From: Saprospiraceae bacterium
GTDB taxonomy: Bacteria > Bacteroidota > Bacteroidia > Chitinophagales > Saprospiraceae
NCBI GenBank assembly: GCA_016714445.1
Contig: JADJNF010000001.1
Span: forward strand, 124,001-188,000
Length of the DNA: 64,000 nucleotides
Reading direction: 5' to 3'
Numbering within the stretch: position 1 is the first letter of the stretch; each line of letters begins with the position of its first letter. The notes under the pieces are model-generated. The model did not search any database, had not been told where the DNA came from, and saw nothing but the letters and a program-made list of their open reading frames with translations. Shown here piece after piece: positions 53,851 through 63,251 of this stretch. Both the position numbers and the translations under genes were made by a program.

Positions 53851-55149
53851 ATGAAACAATGGTTTATTACTTTTTTAATGGCCCTGGTAGCCATCACCGC
53901 AAAATCTCAGGTGTCCCCGGGTGACATCGCTTTTATTGGTTTTAATGAAGATTCTCCTGCCGACGGTTTTGCCATTATTACGCTAAATTCAATTCCCGGG
54001 AATGCTTCCATTAATTTTACAGACGAAGGGATAAATTCAGCTACCACATGGAATGGAAATGGGGAAGACCACTGGCAATTTACTGCCCCATCCGGTGGAA
54101 TTGCATGTGGAACGATTATTTCATTCACTGAAAACATAACTAATGTTTTAACCATTACCGGTGTTTCCGGAGCAACGATGTCCCATTTATCAGGCACAGG
54201 ATTATTTAACCTAAGCGGCGGAGATCAAATGCTTGCATACACAGTTTCTGTGCCAGGTGTCCCCGCATCGCCTTCATCAGCAACATTTATTGCTGGCATC
54301 ACATTAGACGACGGTAACGGTTCACCTACATGTTTAGACCCAATCACTGGTTGGAGTGCAGATGGAGGTTGTATTGGTTCTAGTGTAAACAGGAGCCTTG
54401 TACCATCCGGACTAACAAATGGCGTTAATTGCATCTCACTTTATCCATCCATAGGAACGGAGCGTGACAATTCAAAATTTATTGTAACATTGACAGGTAC
54501 GTCCACGGCCTTGAGAGCAGCCATCAATAATCGTAGCAATTGGACAGGAGATGATGTTTCAAATTATGACATAAGCCCATCAGGTTATGCAACACCAAGC
54601 GTCACCTGTGTGCCATTACCCATAGTACTTACGGGATTTCATATAGAGAAAGATATCAATCAGTATGTGCATATCAGCTGGACTACTGCATCTGAAGTAA
54701 ATAATGATTACTTCGAAATAGAAAATTCAACGGATGGTCAAGAGTGGCAGTTCGTATCAAAAATATCAGGAAAAGGAAATACTACTACTTCTCAATATTA
54801 TACTTACGTAGATCAAAAACCATTTAGTGGAACATCTTTATACCGCCTGAAACAAGTAGATTTTGATGGACAAATGAGTTTTACACCTATAAAATCTATT
54901 TCATTTGATAAGTTACAAAACAATATACCGTTCCAAATAACACCCAATCCTGTGACCCACCAATTAAGTATCCTAGGTGAATATACAGAAGATTCCCAGA
55001 TACAAATATTTAATGCACACGGACGTAAAATGGATGGACTGATATTCCATAAAGAGCGTGCAAATTTAAGTGTGGATGTATCTAATCTTCCCGCAGGTTT
55101 ATATCTTTTGCATATCAATGGTGAAAGTTTAAGGTTTATAAAAAATTAG
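53851..55149 (+). CDS. T9SS-sorted secreted protein, unknown N-terminal domain
   Basis: The start at Met 53851 (MKQWFITFLMALVAITAKSQ) is preferred because it gives a signal peptide; the frame opens upstream at 53779 with an implausible N-terminus. 432 residues. The mature protein begins VSPGDIAFIGFNEDSPADGF, a beta-rich module seen repeatedly in bacterial secreted proteins (pattern from memory; function unknown). The C-terminal ~175 residues repeat the Fn3-like linker and type A sorting domain of the preceding gene (ISWTTASEVNNDYFEIENST, then NPVTHQLSILGEYTEDSQIQ). Likely cargo of the T9SS. Confidence 0.7.
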   Translation: MKQWFITFLMALVAITAKSQVSPGDIAFIGFNEDSPADGFAIITLNSIPGNASINFTDEGINSATTWNGNGEDHWQFTAPSGGIACGTIISFTENITNVLTITGVSGATMSHLSGTGLFNLSGGDQMLAYTVSVPGVPASPSSATFIAGITLDDGNGSPTCLDPITGWSADGGCIGSSVNRSLVPSGLTNGVNCISLYPSIGTERDNSKFIVTLTGTSTALRAAINNRSNWTGDDVSNYDISPSGYATPSVTCVPLPIVLTGFHIEKDINQYVHISWTTASEVNNDYFEIENSTDGQEWQFVSKISGKGNTTTSQYYTYVDQKPFSGTSLYRLKQVDFDGQMSFTPIKSISFDKLQNNIPFQITPNPVTHQLSILGEYTEDSQIQIFNAHGRKMDGLIFHKERANLSVDVSNLPAGLYLLHINGESLRFIKN

Positions 55150-55250
55150 CCTTAAGTAAGAATGAAGCTCGAAAATTCATGTTCTTAATCATAGTCTCAG
55201 CTAGGGATATTTGACTATGCGAATGCAATCAAAAGATCATAATTATTTTG

Positions 55251-55258
55251 TATTTTTG
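55251..55258 (+). promoter_or_regulatory. -7 promoter element TATTTTTG
   Basis: Exact TAnnTTTG match 61 bases upstream of the ATG at 55319. Followed by C. Starts a likely two-gene operon. Confidence 0.45.
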
Positions 55259-55318
55259 CTTTCTTCAAACCCTATAGATTTTGGAAAACCTATAAGGTTT
55301 AACACCAATACCTAAAAT

Positions 55319-55834
55319 ATGTACAAGATGTTCATTTTTCTGATCTCCATCATCTTGATGACCCAAAGTTGTCAGCAACAATCCGTACCCAAGGATTCCA
55401 AATATCTTTCCATGGTGGGAGATATAGCGCACGATCCCAAATTGGATGATCCCAATTTCACTTTATGTGATGAAAAAAAAACCAAACAATACCACAATCT
55501 CAACGAAGAGATGCAATACGAAGGCGAAAAGTATGCTTTAAATAACATATTTACCACACAATACAAACCGACAGGTGGAGTGACGGATTCAGGTATGATT
55601 CGTATCCGATTTATGGTTAATTGCAAAGGTCAGACCGGTCGGTTTAGATTGATCAGTTCAGGGTATGATTACAAAGAAAAACAATTTGACAAAACCATCA
55701 CAGACCAACTGATGACCATCACAAAAAGTCTCAAGGGATGGAAAATTTTAACAGATAAAACTGGACCCAAAGACTATTACCAATACCTGATTTTTAAAAT
55801 ATCAGATGGTCAAATCAAAGAAATATTGCCATGA
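55319..55834 (+). CDS. Hypothetical lipoprotein, first gene of a two-gene operon
   Basis: A 171-residue protein. N-terminal IFLISIILMTQSC with Cys18 then QQQSVPKDS, a lipobox. The mature part has TDSGMIRIRFMVNCKGQTGRFRLISSGYD, a TonB/energy-transducer-like strand pattern seen in small Bacteroidota proteins (compare PTGGVTDSGMIRIRF). No recognised domain otherwise. It overlaps the next gene by 4 bases (ATGA), so the two are translationally coupled. Function unknown. Confidence 0.55.
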   Translation: MYKMFIFLISIILMTQSCQQQSVPKDSKYLSMVGDIAHDPKLDDPNFTLCDEKKTKQYHNLNEEMQYEGEKYALNNIFTTQYKPTGGVTDSGMIRIRFMVNCKGQTGRFRLISSGYDYKEKQFDKTITDQLMTITKSLKGWKILTDKTGPKDYYQYLIFKISDGQIKEILP

Positions 55835-56661
55835 GAAAGTCAACCAATTTCATCATTTTATGGATTATTATTTTTGTCCAAAACATAAGCACTGCACAAA
55901 ATTGTAATGTTTTTCTTTATCAAAAAGATACGCTCCAATACGAAGCTTGCCTGATCGCAGAAGATGCTTACCAATACTATCAATACAGCCGCGAATACCA
56001 AGAAATACTGGATAAAGCCATCGAAAAATGCCCCCATTTCTCCTTTGCTTATCGAAATAAATCCACAGCATATCTCAAAAGTGGAGACTTCATCACCTGG
56101 AAATACCTGATAGACAAAGCGGTTGAGTATGACTTCAGAGAGAATATCGGGTATCGCGGATGGTGTAAGTTTCAGTTTTTCAGAGATTATCAGGGTGCGA
56201 TCGACGATATAGAAGCTCTCGAAGCTGTCTCAAAAGGAAATATCGGATACTCTGCAGGAGGTCAATATCATCTCAAAGTAGCCAAAGCACTTTGCTACAA
56301 ACAATTGGGTGAAATCGATAAAGCCATTTCCATAATGGAACAATATATGATAGATTCGACCAATCAAATTTCTGTTTTTGACCACTTACACCTTGGTGTC
56401 ATGTACTTAGAAACAGGCACATACGATAAAGCCATCACCCAACTTAATCTCCAAAGCAAGCAAAATGATCTCGCCGAAAACCAATTTTACTTAGCGCTTT
56501 GTCATCAAAAAATGGGGAATACAGATTTGTTTACGACTCATATCACCAAAGCTAAAGAGATGTATCTTCGCAATCAAAAGATGATTTTTCACTACACAGA
56601 GCCGATTGATAGAGTATATCTGGAGGAGATGGATAAGGCATTATCTTTAGCAAAAGAATAA
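55831..56661 (+). CDS. Tetratricopeptide-repeat protein, exported
   Basis: A 276-residue protein with a signal peptide (~1-22, ISTAQ). TPR-type helices: QYYQYSREYQEILDKAIEKC, NKSTAYLKSGDFITWKYLID, KALCYKQLGEIDKAISIMEQ, LHLGVMYLETGTYDKAITQL. At least four units by eye. Translation is coupled to the lipoprotein by an ATGA overlap. It may form an envelope complex with it; no function is recognised. Confidence 0.6.
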   Translation: MRKSTNFIILWIIIFVQNISTAQNCNVFLYQKDTLQYEACLIAEDAYQYYQYSREYQEILDKAIEKCPHFSFAYRNKSTAYLKSGDFITWKYLIDKAVEYDFRENIGYRGWCKFQFFRDYQGAIDDIEALEAVSKGNIGYSAGGQYHLKVAKALCYKQLGEIDKAISIMEQYMIDSTNQISVFDHLHLGVMYLETGTYDKAITQLNLQSKQNDLAENQFYLALCHQKMGNTDLFTTHITKAKEMYLRNQKMIFHYTEPIDRVYLEEMDKALSLAKE

Positions 56662-57002
56662 TAGGTAGTTCCCGTAGCAAACCAAATGAAAAGGAAACTA
56701 TCCACTAAATTTCGTGTGAAGAGCGCGAAGTGAAAAATGGTGTTGAGAGCGGAAGAAAAGTGAACATATTTCTTTCAAAGTAAAATCTCAAAATTTTCAT
56801 CATCTTATATAAATCTCGTTTTTAGCATCCTTAATTAAACTGCTTACAACAAATATCGGAATGGCTTGTAAGTATAATATCAAAAGGAAATAGCAAGAAA
56901 ATAGAAACATAATAGGTCTATAGAACTTTCTTAGGTCAAAAAAGTGTTATACAAGTTAATATCTTTAACGCCAGATTAAATTATCAAAACCAAAATACAC
57001 CC
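56662..57002. other. 341-bp intergenic region, nothing found
   Basis: No frame over 60 codons and no clear hairpin. TATCTTTA at about 56959 is one mismatch from the -7 consensus, but is too weak to score. Confidence 0.35.
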
Positions 57003-57314
57003 ATGGAAGAAAGTTATGGTACATTATCAGAAACCATCAATGCCTTAAAAAAGGTAGGTTATACGCTTGATTTTAACATTGGCCAAGCTTGTTTGGTTTG
57101 CAATCATTCTAAAACCGAATTTTCACCTGAACAATTTGTGATAGATAAGATATATCGTTTTGAAGGTGTGTCCAATCCTGATGATCAGTCGATTCTTTAT
57201 GCCATATCTTCGACAAAGCCGGGAGTCAAAGGTGTTTTGGTAAATGGTTATGGAATATCAGCAGACAGTGAAACCAATGATTTGATTGCCAAGTTGGTAA
57301 TAAATTCAAACTAA
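57003..57314 (+). CDS. Small conserved Bacteroidota protein of unknown function
   Basis: A 103-residue cytosolic protein. The sequence TLDFNIGQACLVCNHSKTEFSPEQFVIDKIYRFEG (shown in parts) with EGVSNPDDQSILYAISS and GVKGVLVNGYG matches the ubiquitous small protein from this phylum that is often, and probably wrongly, labelled 'phosphoribosylpyrophosphate synthetase' in databases. There is no catalytic signature of PRPP synthetase. It has one CxxC (CLVC). Not linked to neighbours by overlap. Confidence 0.65.
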   Translation: MEESYGTLSETINALKKVGYTLDFNIGQACLVCNHSKTEFSPEQFVIDKIYRFEGVSNPDDQSILYAISSTKPGVKGVLVNGYGISADSETNDLIAKLVINSN

Positions 57315-57399
57315 ATCAGAAAACATCTCCAAATCTGAATACAACCATAAAGGATTGTTCACAATAATCAGAACTTATATTTTACAAAAATAACCATCT

Positions 57400-57957
57400 A
57401 TGAAACGTATTGTATTTTTATTCATGGCCACAATATCCTTAGCCAGTTGTTCAAAAAAAGTGAATAGCTTTTTATTAAATGATTATAATGCTGTGGAGGG
57501 AATAAAAATAGGTATGCCCATAAATGATGCACTAAAAATTCTGGACAAAAAACACTATGTTGAAAAATCCAAAGTACCTGCTCTGGATGATGACCCTATC
57601 ACTTATGAATATCTGGTCTACGATAAAAAAACAAAAAAGCAAACATTATTTTCCTTCAATGGTGGCTACAATAAAAAGAATCTGAACAATGTTTTTAGGA
57701 TTGTAATAAAAAACCCCAGATATAAGACTCCTGAAGGCACAAGTGTAGGAATGAATGTCAAAGAATTAAAACAAAAAACCCAACTAAAATCGGCTGATTT
57801 TAATTTTCAGGATGGTTTGTATCTATTATCAGGAAAGTTTGATGGCGGATATTGGATAGAGTTGGATAAAACAAAAAATTATGATTTTAACTATGAAAAA
57901 CCATCTCTTAAAAAAATACCGGATGACTTAAAGGTGAAAGGAATCGTTTTGTTTTAA
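57400..57957 (+). CDS. Hypothetical lipoprotein
   Basis: A 185-residue protein. N-terminus MKRIVFLFMATISLASC with Cys17 followed by SKKVN is a classical lipobox. The rest (AVEGIKIGMPINDALKILDK, then GTSVGMNVKELKQKTQLKSA) has two related 'G-I-G-M' motifs, resembling the SmpA/BamE-like GxxxGM fold used in envelope lipoproteins, though not close enough to name. It probably sits in the outer membrane facing the periplasm. Followed by 145 bp to the next convergent stop. Confidence 0.55.
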   Translation: MKRIVFLFMATISLASCSKKVNSFLLNDYNAVEGIKIGMPINDALKILDKKHYVEKSKVPALDDDPITYEYLVYDKKTKKQTLFSFNGGYNKKNLNNVFRIVIKNPRYKTPEGTSVGMNVKELKQKTQLKSADFNFQDGLYLLSGKFDGGYWIELDKTKNYDFNYEKPSLKKIPDDLKVKGIVLF

Positions 57958-58102
57958 AGGATATTAAATTTCAACATGTTGTATAGTCAAGTTGCCATAA
58001 AGTAGAAGTGTTTTTATCACTTTGTTTAAAAATTAGCAATAATTGACCAAATGGTCAGATGGCAATGAATGATTTTATATCATGATTGCATCTTGTATGT
58101 AG

Positions 58103-59578
58103 TTATTTATGTTTGATGATTTTTTTAATCATCTGCCGGGAATTTTGTATAATGGAAATCAAATACATTCCTGGCTTTAGATCACGAGCATCTATTGTAC
58201 TATCTTGCTCACATGATATCACATTTTTAACCATTTTCCCGTCAATATGAATGATGGATATATTCCTGATTCCATCATCTGAAAATTCAAAGTTCAGAAA
58301 TTCATCAAATGGATTCGGGTAAATATTTGCATAAAAATTTTTATCATCCGTACTTGAAACAAACGGTTTGGCTTCATAAGCACCTAAAGATGGTGGATTA
58401 CTGAATATATTTCCAAAAATATCTTTGGCAGGAAAAGTATAGGATTGACCTGCGCTTATGGCCGGGCTATCAGCGGACAAGACCACGTCAGAACCCACTT
58501 CAAACTTTGGATCTTTGATGATCTGCCCACTTACATTTCCTGGAAGATTTGGGCCTTGCCAGCCGATATTTGTGATTTTATACCAAAGATTTTTAGTGAA
58601 ATTAAAAGTGGCCGGTGCCGTATCTGGACCAATATTTACTTCAGTGTTTACATCATTGTTAACTACCACAATATTGTTGTAAAATAAATTGTTGCCACAG
58701 GGAAGAAATCTGGATACATCTACTGTCTCTTGCAGAATTCTGATCACCCACTTTTTGGGAAACAAAATGGTGTTGTTGGATACCATCACATTTCTGCAAC
58801 CTACAAAGGCAACCGAGGCTTCAGATCCTTTGATCACATTGGCAATGACCTGTATGTTTTCGGCTTCTGAAGTGGCATTTTGAGGTCTGAAAAATGAGAG
58901 ACCGGTACTGCCTCCTAGATTTAAAGCCCTGGCTCCTCCGTTTTCAAACCTGTTGCGTAATATCTGAATGTCTGATGTTCCGCCTTTTGCCTGGATGGAA
59001 TTACTGCCCATATTTTCAAAATAATTTTCAGCTATCACACCGGAATGACATCCTACCATATCAATGCCGCTACCTCCGACCGCACCATTTTTAAAAATAC
59101 ATGAAACTATCTCAAAATTATCAAGTCCTGACAATTTAAGCAGATCATTATTGCCTGTGGCGTTGATGTTTTGGAAGACACACTCCTTTATTTTTATGTG
59201 ATGGGTCGGACTATTAAAGGTTCCCGCATCGTCTATGTTCATTCCATTGCCTGTCTGACCCTGTATGGTAAATCCTTCTAGCTGCAAATAAGCACAGTCA
59301 GAAAACTGTATACTATTGCTGCCACCCTGAATAGTAACCGTCTTACCACTGGCCGCCATGATGTATATCCATTTATCAGCCGTTCCTGACAGATTTGAGA
59401 CGGACATGCCACCTTGGATGATTAAATCATGACAAATAATAGAATCTCCTGGTGTAGCGATCATAAAGGCTTCATTCAACACTTTATACGTATAATTTGC
59501 TCCGACAGGAATCACTGCGGAATATGATTCCGACAGAAAGAACCATAAAAAGAAGCACCATGATAGAATGATTTTCAT
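58103..59578 (-). CDS. T9SS-sorted right-handed beta-helix protein
   Basis: A 491-residue protein with signal peptide ~1-20 (LSESYSAV). Parallel beta-helix/PbH1-like repeats across ~35-330 (QFSDCAYLQLEGFTIQGQTG, then KECVFQNINATGNNDLLKLS and AFVGCRNVMVSNNTILFP), the fold of pectate lyases and other polysaccharide-active enzymes. No lyase catalytic motif was pinned down. The T9SS type A tail follows (NIYPNPFDEFLNFEFSDDG to ISIIQNSRQMIKKIIKHK). Divergent from the thioredoxin-like gene. Likely surface-bound, perhaps a glycan-active enzyme (inference). Confidence 0.78.
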   Translation of the reverse strand: MKIILSWCFFLWFFLSESYSAVIPVGANYTYKVLNEAFMIATPGDSIICHDLIIQGGMSVSNLSGTADKWIYIMAASGKTVTIQGGSNSIQFSDCAYLQLEGFTIQGQTGNGMNIDDAGTFNSPTHHIKIKECVFQNINATGNNDLLKLSGLDNFEIVSCIFKNGAVGGSGIDMVGCHSGVIAENYFENMGSNSIQAKGGTSDIQILRNRFENGGARALNLGGSTGLSFFRPQNATSEAENIQVIANVIKGSEASVAFVGCRNVMVSNNTILFPKKWVIRILQETVDVSRFLPCGNNLFYNNIVVVNNDVNTEVNIGPDTAPATFNFTKNLWYKITNIGWQGPNLPGNVSGQIIKDPKFEVGSDVVLSADSPAISAGQSYTFPAKDIFGNIFSNPPSLGAYEAKPFVSSTDDKNFYANIYPNPFDEFLNFEFSDDGIRNISIIHIDGKMVKNVISCEQDSTIDARDLKPGMYLISIIQNSRQMIKKIIKHK

Positions 59579-59703
59579 AAGTATTCAATTATTTTGGTTA
59601 GCAGATTTGACTTATGTCACTATGTTTAAACGGAAGAAACGGTTTATTCCCCCTAAAAGACACTTGCAAATGTGTAATATTTCAATTTTAGCCTTACATT
59701 CAT

Positions 59704-59711
59704 TAGTTTTG
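59704..59711 (+). promoter_or_regulatory. -7 promoter element TAGTTTTG
   Basis: Exact TAnnTTTG match followed by CA, 19 bases upstream of Met 59730. It argues that the thioredoxin-like gene starts at 59730 rather than at the frame opening at 59568, which would overlap the divergent gene. Confidence 0.5.
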
Positions 59712-59729
59712 CACTTTAAAAATGATGAC

Positions 59730-60899
59730 ATGCCTTTGAAATTATTAATTCCTGTATTTTTGATGATGAACTTAAGCTCAGGATGTAGCAGGTATCCTGT
59801 GTCAGGGAATATAAAAATGGATAAAACAGACAAACATCCCATGTTATATCTAATCGAACCGTTGAGTTTTAATGCATTGGTTTCATCTTTCGAAGGCAAA
59901 GTAATTGATTCGGCTATCATCGATCAGAGCGGCAATTTCCATTTTGAAAAAATGCCGGTGTCCGGAGAGAAAAAAATGTATTTGCTTACCGTACAAAAGA
60001 AAGGAGAAAAATATGCCAACAGACTGGAAGATGAAGAGTTGGAGAAGTCAAATTATATACCTTTTGTTTATCAGTCTCCGGCCAAAATTATAATACAGTC
60101 ATCTGCTATAAATATGCTGAATGATGTGGTCATACAAGGTGATATAGAAGAAAATACAGCCGTAACACAACTCATTAAAAAAAGATCAGAATTATTCGCA
60201 CCGCCAAAATCGCATCAGACCGAACAAGATGAATCCCAATTACTGGAAAACGAAAAAGAATTGTGGAAAAATCAAAAATCTTTGATGGGGTCGGTATCAG
60301 AAAATGATGATGTACTGATTCATGCATTGGCACTCAGATGGGTCAGCCCAAAAGGAGATTATGAACGTATTCCTGAATTGGTGAAATCCACTTGTCAAAA
60401 ACTGCAAAAATCATCTCCCAATCATCCCTGGACCGGACAGATTTGCAAAATGTCTGCTTCCCTGCCGTTGACCCCAGGAGATACTTTTCCGGATGAGCCC
60501 ATGCCTATGTCGAATGGGGACACTGTCAATATTTACACTATGTTTGGATCAAAACTTACCCTCATAGATCTGTGGGCATCATGGTGTGCACCCTGTAGAC
60601 ATGAAAACAAAAGCACGTTGGTGCCTTTATGGGATCGGTTTCATGATCAGGGATTTCAGATCATTGGATATGCATTGGACTCGAGTGAAAAAGGGTGGAA
60701 AAATGCCATTACAAAAGATGGAGCGGACAGATGGTTACACGCTTCTCATCTGCAGGGCGATGTATCTCCGCTTTTTGAGAAATTAAAAATGACCACCATT
60801 CCGGCCAATTATCTGGTAGATCAAAATGGAGTAGTTTTAGCCAAAAATCTACATGGAGAAGAAATGACACAATGGGTGGCCGATTATTTGAAGAAATAG
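59730..60899 (+). CDS. TlpA/ResA-like thioredoxin lipoprotein
   Basis: 389 residues from Met 59730. MPLKLLIPVFLMMNLSSGC is a lipobox (Cys19). The N-terminal half resembles the DUF4369/AhpC-type modules that precede thioredoxin domains in Bacteroidota. The C-terminal ~140 residues are thioredoxin-like with CAPC in DLWASWCAPCRHENKS and the cis-Pro region MTTIPANYLVDQNGVV. Likely an anchored periplasmic disulfide reductase/isomerase. The promoter match at 59704 supports this start. Confidence 0.8.
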   Translation: MPLKLLIPVFLMMNLSSGCSRYPVSGNIKMDKTDKHPMLYLIEPLSFNALVSSFEGKVIDSAIIDQSGNFHFEKMPVSGEKKMYLLTVQKKGEKYANRLEDEELEKSNYIPFVYQSPAKIIIQSSAINMLNDVVIQGDIEENTAVTQLIKKRSELFAPPKSHQTEQDESQLLENEKELWKNQKSLMGSVSENDDVLIHALALRWVSPKGDYERIPELVKSTCQKLQKSSPNHPWTGQICKMSASLPLTPGDTFPDEPMPMSNGDTVNIYTMFGSKLTLIDLWASWCAPCRHENKSTLVPLWDRFHDQGFQIIGYALDSSEKGWKNAITKDGADRWLHASHLQGDVSPLFEKLKMTTIPANYLVDQNGVVLAKNLHGEEMTQWVADYLKK

Positions 60900-60990
60900 A
60901 GTTTATATAATTCAGAATGTACAAATAAAAAGATATATTTTAAGAACAATTGCTGTTAAAAGTTTAAACAAACAAGGTTAAATAAGTTGT

Positions 60991-62112
60991 CTAATTTATT
61001 CTGAATTTTTCAAATGTTAGCCCATTAAATTTACATATACCATCGCCATCTGTTCCAAACCATAAATCACCATTTCTGTCTTTATAAATAGTGTTTACTG
61101 CATTACTCGCCAGTCCATCGGTTGTGGTGTAATTGATTAAGTTTTTGCCATCATATCTCCAAACACCTGAATCAACTGTACCGATCCATAGATTGCCATA
61201 ATTATCCTCGTTTATAGTGTAAATACGAGCCAATGTGCCGGGGTTGGATTTTCCTGACGCTATAAAGTCTTTGTTACCAAGTCCATTTTCTTCCGTAAAA
61301 TTAGTTAAAATTTTTCCATCATATCTGAACAATCCTGCACCGTTATTACCAAACCAAAGATTTCCCTTACTGTCTTCAAAAATACCAAGGACTGCTGGGC
61401 CGCTTAGTCCTTTTTCTTTAAACCAGGTAATAGATTTTCCATCATAATGACATACCCCCTGTGCTTGTGTCCCAAACCACATATTCCCTTTTTTATCTTT
61501 AAGTAGACAGTACACAGCATAACGGCTAAGATTAAACGGTGAACTTTGAGTCTCTTTATTTTGAATATTGTCTAGTGGCAAATACACAAACGAATTATCG
61601 CTGTACCGATAAACTCCGCTACCCGCATAAAACCATAAGTCAGTTTGTGATAATTTCCACCCATGGTTATCCTCTGCCATGAATGGAAATTCTTCTTTTT
61701 TGGTAAACGTAGTGAAGGATCTCCGATCAAAACGACTGACATTAAAAAGACCTGTCCCAAACCAAATATTTCCATCTTTATCTTCCTGAATACTTTGAAC
61801 CTGATTATTGGAAAGTCCATCTTTCACAGTAAATTGTACCAAAGATTTTCCATCATATCGGTAAACACCTGCATCATTTGTACCAAACCAATAATTGCCT
61901 TTGGTGTCATGAAAAATGCTTCGTATGTTGTCGTCTAATTCTTTTGAGTTTGATAAATTAATACTATTTACTGCTATCTTATTGTCAAAATCTGATACAA
62001 ATCTGTTTGTGCCCTGATTAATATTCTGACCATTAATAGCAAACAAGCAAAATAGTAAAAGTAAAATTGTGAAACTTGTTTTTTTGTTTATGTGTGTTTT
62101 TATGGAGGTCAT
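60991..62112 (-). CDS. Stand-alone two-component-type propeller protein (no output domain)
   Basis: A 373-residue protein with a signal peptide (~1-28, AINGQ). It is filled with reg_prop repeats of the type seen in hybrid two-component systems: FHDTKGNYWFGTNDAGVYRY, QSIQEDKDGNIWFGTG, YTINEDNYGNLWIGTV, TIYKDRNGDLWFGTDG. At least seven repeat units are visible. Unlike typical hybrid regulators there is no Y_Y_Y, kinase or HTH domain downstream; the frame ends with the last blade (FEKFRIN). It could be a free periplasmic sensor partner, or a truncated regulator. Confidence 0.78.
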   Translation of the reverse strand: MTSIKTHINKKTSFTILLLLFCLFAINGQNINQGTNRFVSDFDNKIAVNSINLSNSKELDDNIRSIFHDTKGNYWFGTNDAGVYRYDGKSLVQFTVKDGLSNNQVQSIQEDKDGNIWFGTGLFNVSRFDRRSFTTFTKKEEFPFMAEDNHGWKLSQTDLWFYAGSGVYRYSDNSFVYLPLDNIQNKETQSSPFNLSRYAVYCLLKDKKGNMWFGTQAQGVCHYDGKSITWFKEKGLSGPAVLGIFEDSKGNLWFGNNGAGLFRYDGKILTNFTEENGLGNKDFIASGKSNPGTLARIYTINEDNYGNLWIGTVDSGVWRYDGKNLINYTTTDGLASNAVNTIYKDRNGDLWFGTDGDGICKFNGLTFEKFRIN

Positions 62113-62180
62113 TTATGGTCTTTTATGTACATTCTCAAAAATGTATAGGATTAAGTTTAAGAATCTATTTTTTACAACAT

Positions 62181-62648
62181 TTAAAAAGCTCCTTTCATTC
62201 TAGTCAACTCAGTTTCCAGTTTATCAAAATTTTCTTCGTTTTTGTCAACTACAAATTTTTTAATTTTATTACACTCGTCAGCAGTTTCAAACAACATTTT
62301 AAACACAACTTTAGTTTTGTCTTGAATCAAATCATCAAATGTAGCTACAACCTGGAAGAGTGGTTTTGAATGTCGTTTCCAAGCGATTAAAGTTGGTTTT
62401 TCTATTTTTATGAACTCACATTCATTTGCATAATTTCCTTTGTCAGGTCCGTGCATGATAAAACTCCATTTACCACCTACCCTAAAGTCGAACTCAATAA
62501 AGGTATTGGTAAATCCAGCCGGACCCCACCAATTTTTAAGATGGTCAGGCTCTGACCAGGCACGAAACACCAGCTCCCGGGGAAAGCTAAAGATTCTTGA
62601 ACTAATGATTTCACATTCCGGTGTTGTCGTTATTATTTCAGTTTTCAT
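62181..62648 (-). CDS. SRPBCC (AHSA1-like) domain protein
   Basis: A 155-residue cytosolic protein with the START/AHSA1 pattern: REISSRIFSFPRELVFRAWSEPDHLKNWWGPAGFTNTFIEFDF (in parts). The FRVGGKWSFIMHGPDKGNYA segment and CEFIKIEKPTLIAWKR are also typical. The fold binds hydrophobic ligands or Hsp90 in eukaryotes; in bacteria function is unknown. Three neighbouring small genes on this strand (SRPBCC, DUF1801, GNAT) are separate, with 67-70 bp gaps. Confidence 0.82.
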   Translation of the reverse strand: MKTEIITTTPECEIISSRIFSFPRELVFRAWSEPDHLKNWWGPAGFTNTFIEFDFRVGGKWSFIMHGPDKGNYANECEFIKIEKPTLIAWKRHSKPLFQVVATFDDLIQDKTKVVFKMLFETADECNKIKKFVVDKNEENFDKLETELTRMKGAF

Positions 62649-62715
62649 TCTTATTTACTTAATTCTCTAGCTATGCAATTATTTTTTTTGGCAGTATAAA
62701 TGAATACGTATTAAA

Positions 62716-63183
62716 CTAAACGTTATCTCCAGTAATCGAATGTTGCGTGTCCCGACAAGAACATTCATGATGTTCAGAAATATATTGAATAGTGGTTTTA
62801 CAAAGTTGCTCCAAAACAGATATATTTATATCTGTTAGTTTTTTGACATACATACAAGCTTTCCCCATTTTGAATTTGCCTAAGCCATCCAGTAAATGTT
62901 CATTCTCCGGCGTGGGTGAAAATACATATAGAGAAAATTCCGCTTTCCGGGGTGAAAATCCGATCAATGGACAATCTCCTTCATGTCCACTAGCATACTT
63001 ATAATGATAGCTACCAAATCCGATTATGGTTGGTCCCCACATTTTGGGCTCATAGCCAGACCAAGTTCTCATTAACTCAATGAGCTTAAAGCTATCTTCC
63101 TTTTTTAATTCATTGTCAACAAAAGAGTGGATAAATTCAGTCACATCTTTTACTGTTTCTGTGGTCTTATTTGTTTTTGCCAT
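62716..63183 (-). CDS. DUF1801-domain protein
   Basis: A 155-residue cytosolic protein. The pattern ELIELMRTWSGYEPKMWGPTIIGFGSYHYK (in parts) and YASGHEGDCPLIGFSPRKAEFSLY, then FKMGKACMYVKKLTDINISV, is that of the DUF1801/YdhG-like family, of unknown function. Often found in small clusters with SRPBCC and acetyltransferase genes in Bacteroidota, as here (from memory). Confidence 0.82.
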   Translation of the reverse strand: MAKTNKTTETVKDVTEFIHSFVDNELKKEDSFKLIELMRTWSGYEPKMWGPTIIGFGSYHYKYASGHEGDCPLIGFSPRKAEFSLYVFSPTPENEHLLDGLGKFKMGKACMYVKKLTDINISVLEQLCKTTIQYISEHHECSCRDTQHSITGDNV

Positions 63184-63251
63184 TTTGTTGAAAATAATAT
63201 TGGGTTAAAAATAATTTTTTTCGATACTGTATTTCAAATAGTACTTTTATT

